Positions 10,766-21,339 of a stretch of 64,000 nt of DNA are shown here, one piece after another. Position 1 is the first letter of the stretch. Every line of letters starts with the position of its first letter. Below the pieces are notes generated by a model. That model did not search any database. It had not been told where the DNA came from and worked only from the letters and a program-made list of their open reading frames with translations. The stretch is from the NCBI GenBank assembly GCA_963556495.2, contig OY747702.1, forward strand, positions 11,991,193 to 12,055,192, read 5' to 3'. Made by a program: the position numbers and the translations under genes. This stretch comes from Valencia hispanica (lineage: Eukaryota > Chordata > Actinopteri > Cyprinodontiformes > Valenciidae).

Positions 10766-11884
10766 AGTGAGGAATACTGCTCTGCTGCCCTGCTATTGAC
10801 CTGCTAGCATGTCATCATTAGTCAGAGGCCTCCTAGATTCATTGTAAGCCTGGCCGGCACCAGGGTTCCTTCCTCCCCACAGCATCATGATCCCCAATGA
10901 CTCTTTGACGATACTTGGATGATATGAGTTGTGACAAGGTTTAATTTCCCTTTGTAACAAATGAAGTGTTCTTAAGTTAAATTGAATATCTGTACACAAT
11001 TTATAGTGTTTGTCCAAAGTCAGGGGCTTCATCCTTCGACGGACGGTCGAGGTAGGCCAGGCTATGAAACTGGAAGGTCTAGCCTTACTTTGGCGCATGT
11101 CCTCGCCTAGCAACCCTGACGCTGCTAGGTGCAAGCTGGTAAAAATAGAGCTCGGAATCTTGCTGAGAATCTTAATACTTTACAAAAATGAATAAAGAAA
11201 AACCTGTTTGTGCAAAAAAGCCAAACACCACCACCGCTTTTAAGCTTTTAACTTTTGTACCATCAGATTTTAATATACTTTTGTTTTAAACTATACTATA
11301 TTATATCTCTCCCGCTCTATCGCCGCCATTGTTACAAGAACAAAACCCTCCTATTTGGACTTGACATTAGTTTTATCCATTGCTCTGATTCAGATGAAAA
11401 TCTTTCCATTATAAATGTATGATTGCGTACATGTGTGTAAAGCACACAGGAACCTGGACATCTGTGAGTAATTAAGGTTGAGTTAGTGCTAACTCAAGTG
11501 TGATGCAAACATTGAGCTCAGCAGGAAGTCAGACATCAGAATCGTTAGACTTTGATCCAAAATGCCCAGGGATCAGTGGTGTTTAAGGTAATTCATCAGT
11601 TTAATTTGTTTCAAGAACAGGACGCTAAACTTTTGAGATGATTTATTAAAAACCTGGTTGTGTGGAAAGCTTGAAGGAATGTGTCCCAGTTGCCCTGATT
11701 CAGTCTGTGCTGTGGAACACCTCATTACATTATCTCTTATTAAAATCAATGAAGATGAGAGAATCTTTCAGGCATGGCAATATTGCTCTACCTTAAAGTT
11801 CTGTTGTTAAACTTCAGTCAAACTCAAAGTTCTCTGGTTTTACTCGATTTTCTCTTCTCAGTTCATGTTCCTCGCAGTGCATCA

Positions 11885-11975
11885 CAAAGTATGCATACCT
11901 CTTGGAACATTCTCACATTTTGTCACATTACAACGCCAAACTTAGGGGTTTAATGTTCTCTAACAAACCTCTGAG
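11885..11975 (+). mobile_element. Tc1-like terminal fragment
   Basis: The text TATGCATACCTCTTGGAACA and CACATTTTGTCACATTACAA is the subterminal region of a common fish Tc1 family. The reverse orientation of the same motif occurs at 36.4 kb. There is no transposase nearby, so this is a relic. Confidence 0.55.
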
Positions 11976-12337
11976 ATTTTTCTTTTGTTTGTTTTAAAGA
12001 TCAGAAATCTAGAACTGCAGAAAATTAGAAAGAAGAAAGAAAACAGATGAAGGTGCAGCAGAGGCCTGTGATATGTGAGTGGGATCTATTGAGAACGTTG
12101 CGACTGGATCTTCGTCAGGTCAAAGGTGACTTTCTCCCAATGTTTATTAATGGCTGAATTTGAACACAAATGAATTCTTAGTTATAATATGGAAAATTGG
12201 GAAATGTGTCTTTCTTTTCTATTAACCTTTGCCATCCTGAATACAGGTTTGCACTTGTGTTCATCCAACTAGTTCAGACCAAAGCGTTGTCAACAATTAT
12301 TAAAAAGATCAAAATGTATTGTTTTTCTTCTTGCGGC

Positions 12338-12615
12338 TGCACGGAGGTACAGTTGGTAGGACCTTACAGCTGTTGGATGGCCTTACAGCAAGAAGGTTTT
12401 GAGTTTAAATCCAGGAATTTACAAGTTCTCCCTGTGCATGGGTGGGTTCTTTTCAGGTACTCTCACAGTCCAAACACATGACCGTTGGTAAACTGGTTTC
12501 TCTACGTTTTCTTTAGGTCGGTGAGTGTATGCGCATGTCTGTTTGTTGCCCATGTTACCCTGCGATGGACTGGCGACCTGTTCAGGCTGCACCCCGCCTC
12601 TCGGCCCGATGAGTG
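12338..12615 (+). mobile_element. tRNA-headed SINE, degenerate
   Basis: A tRNA-like head (GCGGCTGCACGG...) and a B-box-like GAGTTTAAATCCAG are followed by CAAGTTCTCCCTGTGCATG and, near 12560, GCGATGGACTGGCGACCTGT. The same blocks, in the same order, occur in the copy at 36.6 kb on the other strand. The 3' tandem tail is not clear here. Confidence 0.65.
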
Positions 12616-12688
12616 TAGGAATCTAGTTGATTTATCACCACATTTTTGAAAAAAAAAACATTTTAGTTTGAGATTGCAATGTGACAAA

Positions 12689-12768
12689 ATTGTCATGTCC
12701 TGGATGAAACCATCAGTTGTTGGCAACCACTGTTAATCCTCCTCATTTGCTTTTGCCGCTCATCTTTA
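12689..12768 (-). repeat. Right arm of a diverged inverted repeat
   Basis: Reverse complement match to 10686-10765 at roughly 75-80 percent by eye. Read on the minus strand it translates as FKDERQKQMRRINS inside a short open frame. The two arms lie about 1.9 kb apart and enclose a Tc1 fragment and a SINE. Confidence 0.55.
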
Positions 12769-13430
12769 AATCTATGTCTGGTCGTATGTTCAGACAAAGT
12801 CAAAGAATGGGTTTGTCTACAGAGCTCAGTGAGTTCCAGTTTGTAGAATATCCTAATAGGATGCAACCTGGGCAATCAGTCCAGTCGGGAAATTTTCTCA
12901 CTCCTAAATTTTCTGCCGTCAGCTATTGGTTTTATGAAGAAAGTGGAACGCAATGTGCGTGGAAGAAACAACGGCGACTCAGCCAAGATGGTTTCTGGGT
13001 CAGCACACGCACCCCGAACTAGATGGAGTGTTTATAAATCAAGGGCCGATCTATGCCGGCCAAATGTGAAGCCAACGTGGAAGTGACAAAAATTGCAGTA
13101 CCCCTCTCATCCACTAGGAGCTGGATCTAGAAAGGAACACGTTCCCAACTTCAGAGCAGAAATAAACATGTTTACAGCCTGGTACAAAAAACCTTTTTAG
13201 GTTTAATAGGCCAAGTTTATCGTCATGACAACTCTGAGGGGGTGAATTTTATTTAGAACTAATTTGTTTAGATGTAATTTCAGCTTGAAATAATGAATAA
13301 TAAGGGGCATGTCCTTTTGATTGACAGGCCTCAGAGTAGCCATTAGCGCTAGCGCTGGTGGTTAGCGGTTTGCCTTCCCTGCTTGTTCCAGGGAAGGTCG
13401 CAGCCTCGGCCTCAGGTTAACAGTCTAGGC
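12769..13430. other. Intergenic, nothing recognised
   Basis: There is no recognisable exon or repeat family. The last eight bases (13423-13430) are the left target duplication of the adjoining hAT element. Confidence 0.35.
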
Positions 13431-14068
13431 CAGTGGTCTCCAACCTTTGTTTCGCCACGGACCGGTTTAATACTAGACAGTATTTTCACGGACCGGCCTT
13501 TAAGGTGTGGCGGATAAATGATAACGGACAGTATAAAAACGGGGTATTTTTAAAAGGATAACAATAAACGTAAAATCAAATGTGCATTCGCAGCTTTATT
13601 AACAGCGTCCTCCTAACAATTGAGCAGACAGCATGACATGAGTAACATACACTCAGCCCCCTAACGCTCTCTGGTCGCCATGGTAACATTTAAACATACC
13701 TTTAATAATTCAAGATTTACCTCAAAAACAAATACAAAGTGCATGGAAAATCTTACTCACCACAACGCTGAATCAGTGAGAGCCTCGGGCCTTTTCCCTT
13801 TCCAAAGAAACGATCGAGGGACATTTGTTTTTTTATCCATCTTGCTAGCTTATGGGATTAATTTTAGCGGTGACTATCACATGACCAATACAAGCCTCTT
13901 GACGTGTCAAGACTGAGCTATGTAACGGGGATATCCGGTCATTAAAAAAAAAAAAAACTGCGGCCACACTCAGATAATAACTATAATGGAAATACTGGAA
14001 GTTATTTATTCTTTCTGTAAGGCCCACGGCCTGGTACTGGTCCGTGGCCCTAGGGTTGGGGACCCCTG
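13431..14068. mobile_element. Non-autonomous hAT element (short TIRs)
   Basis: The left end is CAGTGGTCTCCAACC. The reverse complement of the right end is CAGGGGTCCCCAACC. Both continue into the CACGGACC(G/A) block typical of this abundant vertebrate hAT family. The flanking 8-bp repeats are GTCTAGGC at 13423-13430 and ATCTAGGC at 14069-14076, which match at seven of eight positions. It is 638 bp long with no transposase ORF. Confidence 0.85.
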
Positions 14069-14289
14069 ATCTAGGCCATTTTGTTTCTCTGAACTTGACC
14101 ATCAGTTGTGTCTGCAATGTTTATTCGTGTTCAGATGTTAATTGGGCACTTAATGGACAAAGATGGCTTGCTGTGGTAATGATTGGACTAACAGACCATC
14201 CATTTTTTGCTCCATTTTCTTCGGTTGGTAAAATTATATTTCTGTACACCGCTCCTGCGCTAGCTGAGCATATATATTTAGCAAAGTAG

Positions 14290-14650
14290 CTACTGGTTTA
14301 CCTATTTATTTATTTACAGCCTAGAAGGCAGAGGGTAGTAGAGGATCACTCAACCTTGGTTTTTCTGGCTAAAAGCACCTGCCAACCTCTGTTAGCTTCG
14401 GTTAGCTCCAAGTTAGCTCAGTTAGCTCGTAGCTACATCGGCTTAGAGTTTAATGGTTGTCAATCATCCGCCCCCACCCTCTCAGCTCCACCTCTTTGCC
14501 CATTTTTTTCTATTTTTCTTGAACTGACGAGATGCGTGAGGCGAGATGGCAGTGGTAGGAACCGCCCACTGGGCTTCAATTCAGCTCTACAGAAACCTTC
14601 AGGTGACGTCACGGAGGCTCCGTCCATCTTATATATACAGTCTATGGTAT
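14290..14650. repeat. Interspersed repeat ending TATATACAGTCTATGG
   Basis: A cluster of GTTAGCT words (14390-14430) is followed by GTGACGTCACGGAGGCTCCG and TATATATACAGTCTATGG. I recognise these as a frequent fish interspersed sequence, probably a non-autonomous element. The boundaries and superfamily are not certain. Confidence 0.45.
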
Positions 14651-14789
14651 ACATACAGAATGATGAATGTTATGTAAAAGAGTGACTCTGATGTTTTAAG
14701 AAATCATCCATTGTTGTTTTAACTCAAACATCAAAGCACAAGAACAAAAACCCCAATAGAATCAACTAATCTTTAATGTTCAAGCAAGT

Positions 14790-15700
14790 GATGCACATAC
14801 CAGCTTTCAGATCTCGTCTGCATTAACGACACCATCAAAGATGCATCACCTCTCCTATAAATCAAGCTTTCTCCGTGCCCAATATTTTTTAAGCATGTGC
14901 TGTCTTTGCGTTTGTGAACGCACGTGGGTCGGCTCAAAACGGTGACCTGCTATGAAACAGCGGCCACGCAGCGAGCTGCGCATGCTAATCAATCCGAAGC
15001 GAGCACTGAGGAGTCAGTGTGAGTGCCTTCCTTCCCGTGCTGTAGTGCTGACCTAAACACTGAACATCTTTAGCGGGGCTCCTCCGCCCTCATGACTCAG
15101 AGCCCCGCTGCTCGTCTTTCAAGCCTCACAAACAGGCGCTGATTTACATTTTCCTGGGGCATCTGGCGAACGCCGCTCGGATGGGAAACCAGCAGCTCCG
15201 AGTGCCTGTAATGAGTCAGGAAACATCCGGCAATTACGACAACCGCGTCCAGAAAGACCCGGTGAGGCTTTCTCCTCTGTTGCCTCGACGAGAGTGGACC
15301 ACTGGCTGTGTCGCCCTTCACCTTTCACATGTTAAACATTGGCAGCGGGCTTGCAGGGAGGCACATGCTCCTTCCGTCGTTGCCCCAGAGCCTCACTGTG
15401 GCGCCGACATCTTCCCTCATTAACATGACCCTACGCTGTGCTTTTTAGTTTTCTCTCAGTCCCACACACTCGTTGCCGCTTGAAAATTCTCAGCAGATCA
15501 GTGGGATTTTCTCTGGCACAAGTAATGAGGCAGCTTGTTTTCTACGTTTCTCCACACACCCCTGAGCGGCTCTGCAGAAAATAACCAATCGATATAATAA
15601 TCCGGAGCAGAAAAACAGGCCAGAACAAACACGCCATGGTTATTGTTTGAACGGCGTCGGCCTGAGAGAACGTCAAGACCACTGCTGTGAGGAAATTGAA
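14790..15700. promoter_or_regulatory. Candidate cis-regulatory block upstream of slitrk4
   Basis: Unique-looking, relatively G+C-rich DNA 7.5-8.5 kb upstream of the slitrk4 coding exon. It has an octamer-like ATGCTAAT near 14982 and two AP-1-type sites (TGACTCA near 15093 and TGAGTCA near 15213). A SOX-like ATTGTTT lies near 15642. It has no transposon signatures and no convincing long ORF. This call rests on motif content and the absence of repeats only; conservation was not tested. Confidence 0.3.
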
Positions 15701-16499
15701 ATGAAATGATACATGCGAGGGTTACTTTTGCTTATTTTTGAAAGGCTGGGTAATTTTCTCTTTGCTGTGTAAGCACAATTCTAAGGTAATTCTGCTCCCC
15801 CTCCCTCCCCCCATAATGGAATTTTGTTCTATTTATGATTTATGTGCCTCTAAACTAAATCTTAAAGAGAAGAAGCACATAAATACAAACATATTACATA
15901 TAAAACGTCTACTGTAACAAATATGGAAATGTACAAGTTATATTTATTTATATTTATGTTGCCCTGAACATTTGTCCCCCAAATGGCTATTTAGAGTTGG
16001 AGAAATGATAGAACATATATGTTCCCTGTAATAATAATGCTTATGATGATAATGGAATCTGTTATGCTGTGGATAAACTGCTGAGTATATTTACCCTGAG
16101 AAGGACCCAGCAATATTTCCATATTAGGCTACCTCTGAACCCCCGCTGCTTAGCATTAAATCTTGACTTTACATTAATACTTACTATAAAAACAGAGCAG
16201 ATCAGTCCTACAAACTGTAGGGTGAGACAATCACCTGAAATTCTGTCTAACTAAACTATCATTTAGACCAAATTATAGTCTAATTTACAGTTAAAGCATG
16301 GGCATGGGTATAACGTAAGATGATAAGTGGCAGGAACAGAACGGTTCCTAAGGTAAAACCTTTACTGGAGTAAGAGGCATTGTATTAAAGCAAAAATGAT
16401 GTGGACTGCAACATATTCATCAGAGACCATGACTGAGTTTCTCAAGGATAGAGTTTAGCCTGGTATTAAGAGATCAGTCCTACAGTGTTGTCTTGGTTT
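15701..16499. other. Intergenic, nothing recognised
   Basis: A+T-rich sequence without identifiable genes, RNA or repeat families. Confidence 0.4.
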
Positions 16500-16710
16500 C
16501 TTCATATTTTTTTCAGGTGGGCTGGATCGAAAAGGGGGAAAGGAGATTGTTTTTTGCAAAACACCTCAACCTCAGACATATTGGATGGAGGGTTTCTGTT
16601 TTGCCACAGTTTCTCTATAGGAATTTGATCTGGGCTTTGACTGGGACATTTAAACACAGGAATACACTTTAAACTAAACCATTCCATTTTAGCTCTGGCT
16701 GTATGTTTAG
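16500..16710 (-). mobile_element. Tc1/mariner transposase fragment
   Basis: The plus strand holds TTTGATCTGGGCTTTGACTG and CCATTCCATTTTAGCTCTGG, the reverse complement of the SPD-NPIE-LW segment and its surroundings in a common fish Tc1 family. The minus-strand frame at 16502-16687 still reads SPDQIPIEKLWQN. It is degraded, and may belong with the piece at 17.4 kb. Confidence 0.65.
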
Positions 16711-16929
16711 GTATTCACCCGAGTCTGACGTCTTCTCCACCATCTAAAAGGGTTTCTTTCATAATCCCTATGTATTTAGCTCCATCCTCTATCCAACGGA
16801 CACTATAGCAGCCACTAATGATTATTATTCTATCGACAATTCTTTCAAGTAACTGAATATTTTAAGCAACTATTTTGTAATGTTTTGCTGCTAAAGTATG
16901 AATTGCATGCAGAAAGTGCCACCTTGAGG

Positions 16930-17097
16930 AAAATTTAATCAATTGACATTTAAAGACTTCACATTATCACGTGTCTGTACAGCAAACTTATCAGTCATTT
17001 TTTGGTCATCTGCAGCAACAGAGTTTACACTATCATTTAAATCAACTGTGTTAGAGCAGGCACTTTGGGCCCTGAAGACTAGGGTTGGGGAACACTG
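16930..17097. mobile_element. hAT-like element, 3' end
   Basis: GGGCCCTGAAGACTAGGGTT followed by GGGGAACACTG matches the right end of a common small hAT family that starts CAGTGTTCCCCAACC when reversed. The left end was not found, so this is a truncated copy. Confidence 0.5.
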
Positions 17098-17389
17098 TAT
17101 TGGACCACTTCGACCAATAAACAACTTTTAGAGCCTGGCACTAACCAGATGCGGCAAGTTTGTTCGGCAGCACCAACAGAGCTAGCCAATGATTGTATTC
17201 GGAGGCACAAACACACGCACACAGCCCTATTGTTGCAGACTCGAGGGTGGGAACATCACTTTTGGATATTTTACTAGTTTTAAGAAAATCAAAGGATGAA
17301 ATCATAAAAAAGGACACGTCAACAAATGTTGACGTTAAGGGATTTTTGTAATCGACGTCATTTATTACTCTGACCAGCTTCGCTCTCAC

Positions 17390-17445
17390 TGCTAAACAAA
17401 AACGTCTCCACAGCATGATACTGCCACCGTCATGTTTAACCATTG
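17390..17445 (-). mobile_element. Tc1/mariner transposase fragment (HGGGSIMLWG block)
   Basis: On the minus strand 17401-17443 reads MVKHDGGSIMLWRR, a mutated form of the conserved VKHGGGSIMLWG block. In minus-strand order it precedes the fragment at 16.5-16.7 kb. The two could be halves of one element separated by later insertions. Confidence 0.65.
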
Positions 17446-19400
17446 GTCTTCACGGTGCGATCAGTTCACGAAGATCCTCTAATAAACCATTCAAGGCTGT
17501 CATAGCACTGCTGCATGTATTCTGAGACTAAACCACACACAGGTGGGCTCTGCATTATATCAAAAGATCTCAGAGTTAATGGAACAGAATTTACGTGACT
17601 TTTTGTTAGTAAAATCAAAACTTTGTGTTGATCTTTCGGATAAAATTCCAGGAAAACCCATTGAAACTTGTAATTGTAACATGACAAACTGTGAATACCT
17701 TTGCAGTACAGCTCGAGGTAAACCTGTGCATTCTCTCTGTCACTGAGGATAGATTGAGAACTGCTTCAAGCTCGGACAATTTGATCTGCTTACATTAGAC
17801 TGTCATGAACTGCAGACGGAATCTAGAATGAGAGACTGCAGGCCTGTCGTCTTGTTTTGTACCGAGACTGGACTCAGAGCGGTGTGACAGATTGCAGAGG
17901 AAGCTTTTTTTTTTTTCAGCATGACCCTCATCGATGCTTTATTTTTCTCCATGGCTGTGTTGCACTTCAGTAATCTGCAGGATGTTAAAACCTGATCCTT
18001 ACAAGTTAGAGATTGGGTTTTCTTCCTTTGGAATAAATACATAAATAAAAAAATAAAAATCTGAAATAAAAAAAGAGACAGATGGGATTACAATCGGCTC
18101 TTGCATTTGAAAGACAAATGATTTTTTTTATAGAAATTGTTTATCAGTTTTAGATTGGTATTTATTTTGCACTGCAGCTAAGAAATAGATGACGAAATGT
18201 CTACGAGATGCAGAGCAAAACCCTCAAACATGAAGTTAAGAAGGCCTCACCTGAGCATCTTCCTGCCTGTCCTCTGAATGGAGTGCAGTTACTTTTCTGT
18301 CCACATGAGGGCAACGCATCACCCACTAAAATCTGCAGCACAGGAAACACTCCCAACTGTAACACTTTTTTCTGCTACAAAAGAGAGCAAATGAGGGATG
18401 GAATGTGTGATTCAGTATTAAAGACACGCTGGATCTCTTTAGGTTGATCCACCAAACAGGATTGGAGCAGAGCAGAGCTTAAGGTCCGTCCCGACGGAGG
18501 AAACGTCGACTCATCCTCACGGCCAGACTACCAGTGGCAGCTGAGACGGAAGCGGGTGGCGGTGGTGGGGGAAGATGGGGTGGTGAGGGGGGTGGGCGGA
18601 TGGATGGATGGAGAGGGCGGCTTTGCCAACTCTCTGGCTCCGCCTCTCGTAGGCCTGCCTCCCTCAGGCCACTCACAGCCAACGTAGAAACGTGGCCAAA
18701 CCCTGTCAAATATCAGGACACACTCAATGTAGCAATCTGTACTCTCTCTCACACGCTATCACACACGCAGACACATACACACACACTGCAGGACTGTTCC
18801 CAACACCCCCCCCTCCATGTGCAGGTGGCTACTTTAGAAGCGGTGATGAAAAGCCCAGACACACCCCAGTTTGCATAAATTAACTAATCATTGCAGAGAG
18901 GTTTTCTTCTGAGCAATTTAAATGTTTTATCAAAACACTTCTAGCTTGAAGGAGCTGTGATTATCCGGCTCCATGCAGACTCCAGTTAGCTGTTGAGGGA
19001 TTGCTGCACCCTTCTAAAACAGGCCTCCCCTTTTGCTATAACCGGTCTTATGTGTGCAGTAAACAGTGCTGCAGTTAAAGCTGAATTTCCTTGACAATTA
19101 AACAATTAATGAAGGATCCTTCATTAGCATGTGGCATTGGGGATTTGCAAGTAGAGATTTTTTGAGGTTCGACATCCACCAAGGGGTGTCCATCAAGTTT
19201 ACTGTCCATCAAGGGGTCAAACCTTTAATTGCTTGAGTGTATTGCCACATCAATGAATGTCTTCTTGTCAATGTGCTCCCTTCATCAATTCCTGTTTCCA
19301 TTTTGTAGCTAAGCGTTGCTATTTCACCCCTAAACCATTTCGTAGCTATGTACTCAAGTTGTTGTGTATCAGTTTGTTTCGTAGTTAAGTATTTTCAGGA
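17446..19400. other. Intergenic, with a 20-bp palindrome
   Basis: No gene was recognised. A G-rich patch of GGTGG and GGATGG words lies at 18555-18615, and a short CA-rich patch at 18760-18787. A perfect palindrome is listed separately at 19107-19126. The words TCCATCAAGGGGT and CCACCAAGGGGT recur at 19175-19220. Confidence 0.35.
19107..19126. promoter_or_regulatory. Perfect 20-bp palindrome with two TAAT cores
   Basis: TAATGAAGGATCCTTCATTA is its own reverse complement. It places homeodomain-type TAAT cores symmetrically 12 bp apart, about 4.2 kb upstream of the slitrk4 coding exon. It could bind a dimeric transcription factor or be chance. Confidence 0.3.
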
Positions 19401-19404
19401 ATTA

Positions 19405-19650
19405 TAGACGGGTGGTGTAGTTGTTTTTGCTGTTGCCTTGCAGCAGGAAGTTCCTGGTTCTCCGTGGAGTTTGTATGTTCTCCCCATGTGTTGATTTTCT
19501 TCGTTGATTGGTCTCTAAACTGCCTTCAGGATTTTGTGTCTGTGTATGTATGTGCATTTGTTAGTTCTTTTCATTTTTTTTGTTCTGTGTTTGTCATCAT
19601 TGCCCTGTGATGGACTGATGGCCTGTCCAGGGTGAAGTACCTCATCACTC
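19405..19650 (+). mobile_element. Old SINE copy (same family as 12.3 and 36.6 kb)
   Basis: The order of blocks is CTTGCAGCAGGAAGTTCCTG, then GTGGAGTTTGTATGTTCTCC, then TGCCCTGTGATGGACTGATG and GCCTGTCCAGGGTG. This mirrors the better copies but is eroded, and the tRNA-like head is barely readable. Confidence 0.55.
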
Positions 19651-20474
19651 GTCCAATGACAGCTAGAGATGGGCCCTGCACATAGATAATAGACGACTAG
19701 TGAATTTATGGGAAAAAATGTTATGAAAATGCTCATATCTCCTGTATGAATTTGTTAAATTCCATTTTATGTTTTAGAAAAGTTTGTAATACCCCCATTT
19801 GCCAGTTGACAATATCAAGGTATTTCAAGTTTTAAAAAAAGTTGTGTCTGCAGAGTCGCTACAAGTGAGTCCACAGTTTTTTTTTCCAACTGCACGAAAC
19901 ATTATGCGGCACACTGCTGGCTAGCTGACAGATAGAAATGTCTTCGGTGCTTACAGAAAAGGGCAAATGAATGCTTATTGAGGTAACTGTGGACCCTTTG
20001 TGCCCTTCTGGTCAAACATCAAACCATTTTTGCCATCCGCACATCCTTGATGCCAGACAGAGGTACAATACGACCACCAGGCTACATACAAACGTAAAAA
20101 TCCATCTCTCTCAAACCTTTCATCTTGTAATGTGGAAAAGCCACTGATCCACTTGAGACCCACTCATGCTGCAAGATCCTCTTTTCAACACAAATTCTTT
20201 ACGCACCTCTAGTCTGCATGTACACCAAATTCCATTCAATCTGGACTTTTCCTCCAGGAATTTCTAGTCAGACCAGAGCCAGAAAGAGTTAAACCCCTAA
20301 AGGTCACAGTTATCATGTGTAACCTTTTGAAATTTTCAAATAATAGGATCTGTCTAAGAAAGTGTCGCGGTGTGACCTACTCGCCTCCACCCTCAGAGCT
20401 TCTCCATCATTATAGCCAGTGCAGTCAAACAAATCTACAACCACACCAGTGAAATCCCCGCTTCCCTCCTGTCC
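19651..20474. other. Intergenic, nothing recognised
   Basis: No gene or repeat family could be assigned to this stretch. Confidence 0.35.
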
Positions 20475-20495
20475 CTCTCTCTCTCTCTCTCTCTC
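20475..20495 (+). repeat. (CT)n microsatellite
   Basis: About ten CT units within a wider pyrimidine-rich stretch upstream of slitrk4. Confidence 0.9.
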
Positions 20496-21236
20496 CTCCC
20501 TCCCTGCCTGGCTCTGGTCTATGCGTCATTTGGCTCTGCCACCTGTTGCAAAAGGAAACCAGAGGTGAGGAACTTCCGCCGAAGCTGTTGGGTTTCAGGT
20601 CCGCTCCCGCAGAGAAAGGGTTTTTGGTGTCCCTCCGCCAGGCAACGTCTTTTACTCATTGTGGGGTGTCACCTAATTTCTTTTCCTTCACTTGTTTTCT
20701 TCTGTATAAACACAGAAAAACGAGTGAGGGAATAAGGAGGAGCGTTGAAGATTCGCCGACCATCTCCTCAGTTTTCTCCGACTGCAGCACTCCACAATAA
20801 TGTTCCCCTTACTCCTCCTCCTGATCGGTCCCTCTCTCTCTCCGCTCTTGTGTGTTTAAAATGCAGCTCATGCACACGCATGCACGCGCAAACACATTCA
20901 CAACCCCCCCGCCTCTCTCTCTTTCCAATCGGAGACCGTGTGGAAGCTCCCCTCTCTCTGTCCTAATCCAACACCAAGTCTACCCAAACCATCCACACAG
21001 ACGCATACTCGCGCACACCCTCCTTCCTTCTTTCTTCTTTGTGTTGGCTAGAGAGGAGAAAATAATTCTAATAAAATCAATGCAGAGAAAGAAACTGAAG
21101 AGCAACAACTGAGATCTAAATCCACAAAAATGAAGAAATACAGCCATTAGAAGTGTGCGCTTGACATAATGGATCTGTTTCAAGGTCTGAGGGTTTTTTT
21201 CAGTTACTAAGAGAGACCCCCTTCCCCCTCCCTTTG

Positions 21237-21332
21237 CTTCCCTCTTCCTTCTCTCTCTCTCTCTCTCCCCCCTCTCTCCCCCCCCCCTCTCTCTCTCTCT
21301 CCCTCTCTTTCTCTCTCTCTCTCTCTCTCTCC
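21237..21332 (+). repeat. 96-nt uninterrupted polypyrimidine tract
   Basis: No purine occurs on the plus strand from 21237 to 21332. The tract consists of CT runs and C blocks. It lies about 1.2-1.3 kb upstream of the predicted first-exon donor of slitrk4. Such mirror-like polypurine/polypyrimidine DNA can form triplex structures and is often found near vertebrate promoters. Confidence 0.85.
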
Positions 21333-21339
21333 ACATCTC

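Noticed and set aside
10793..11134. Possible Tc1 fragment (GIMMLWGGR on the minus strand)
   Set aside because: Only a few residues resemble the SIMLWG block and the surroundings do not match any Tc1 region well enough.
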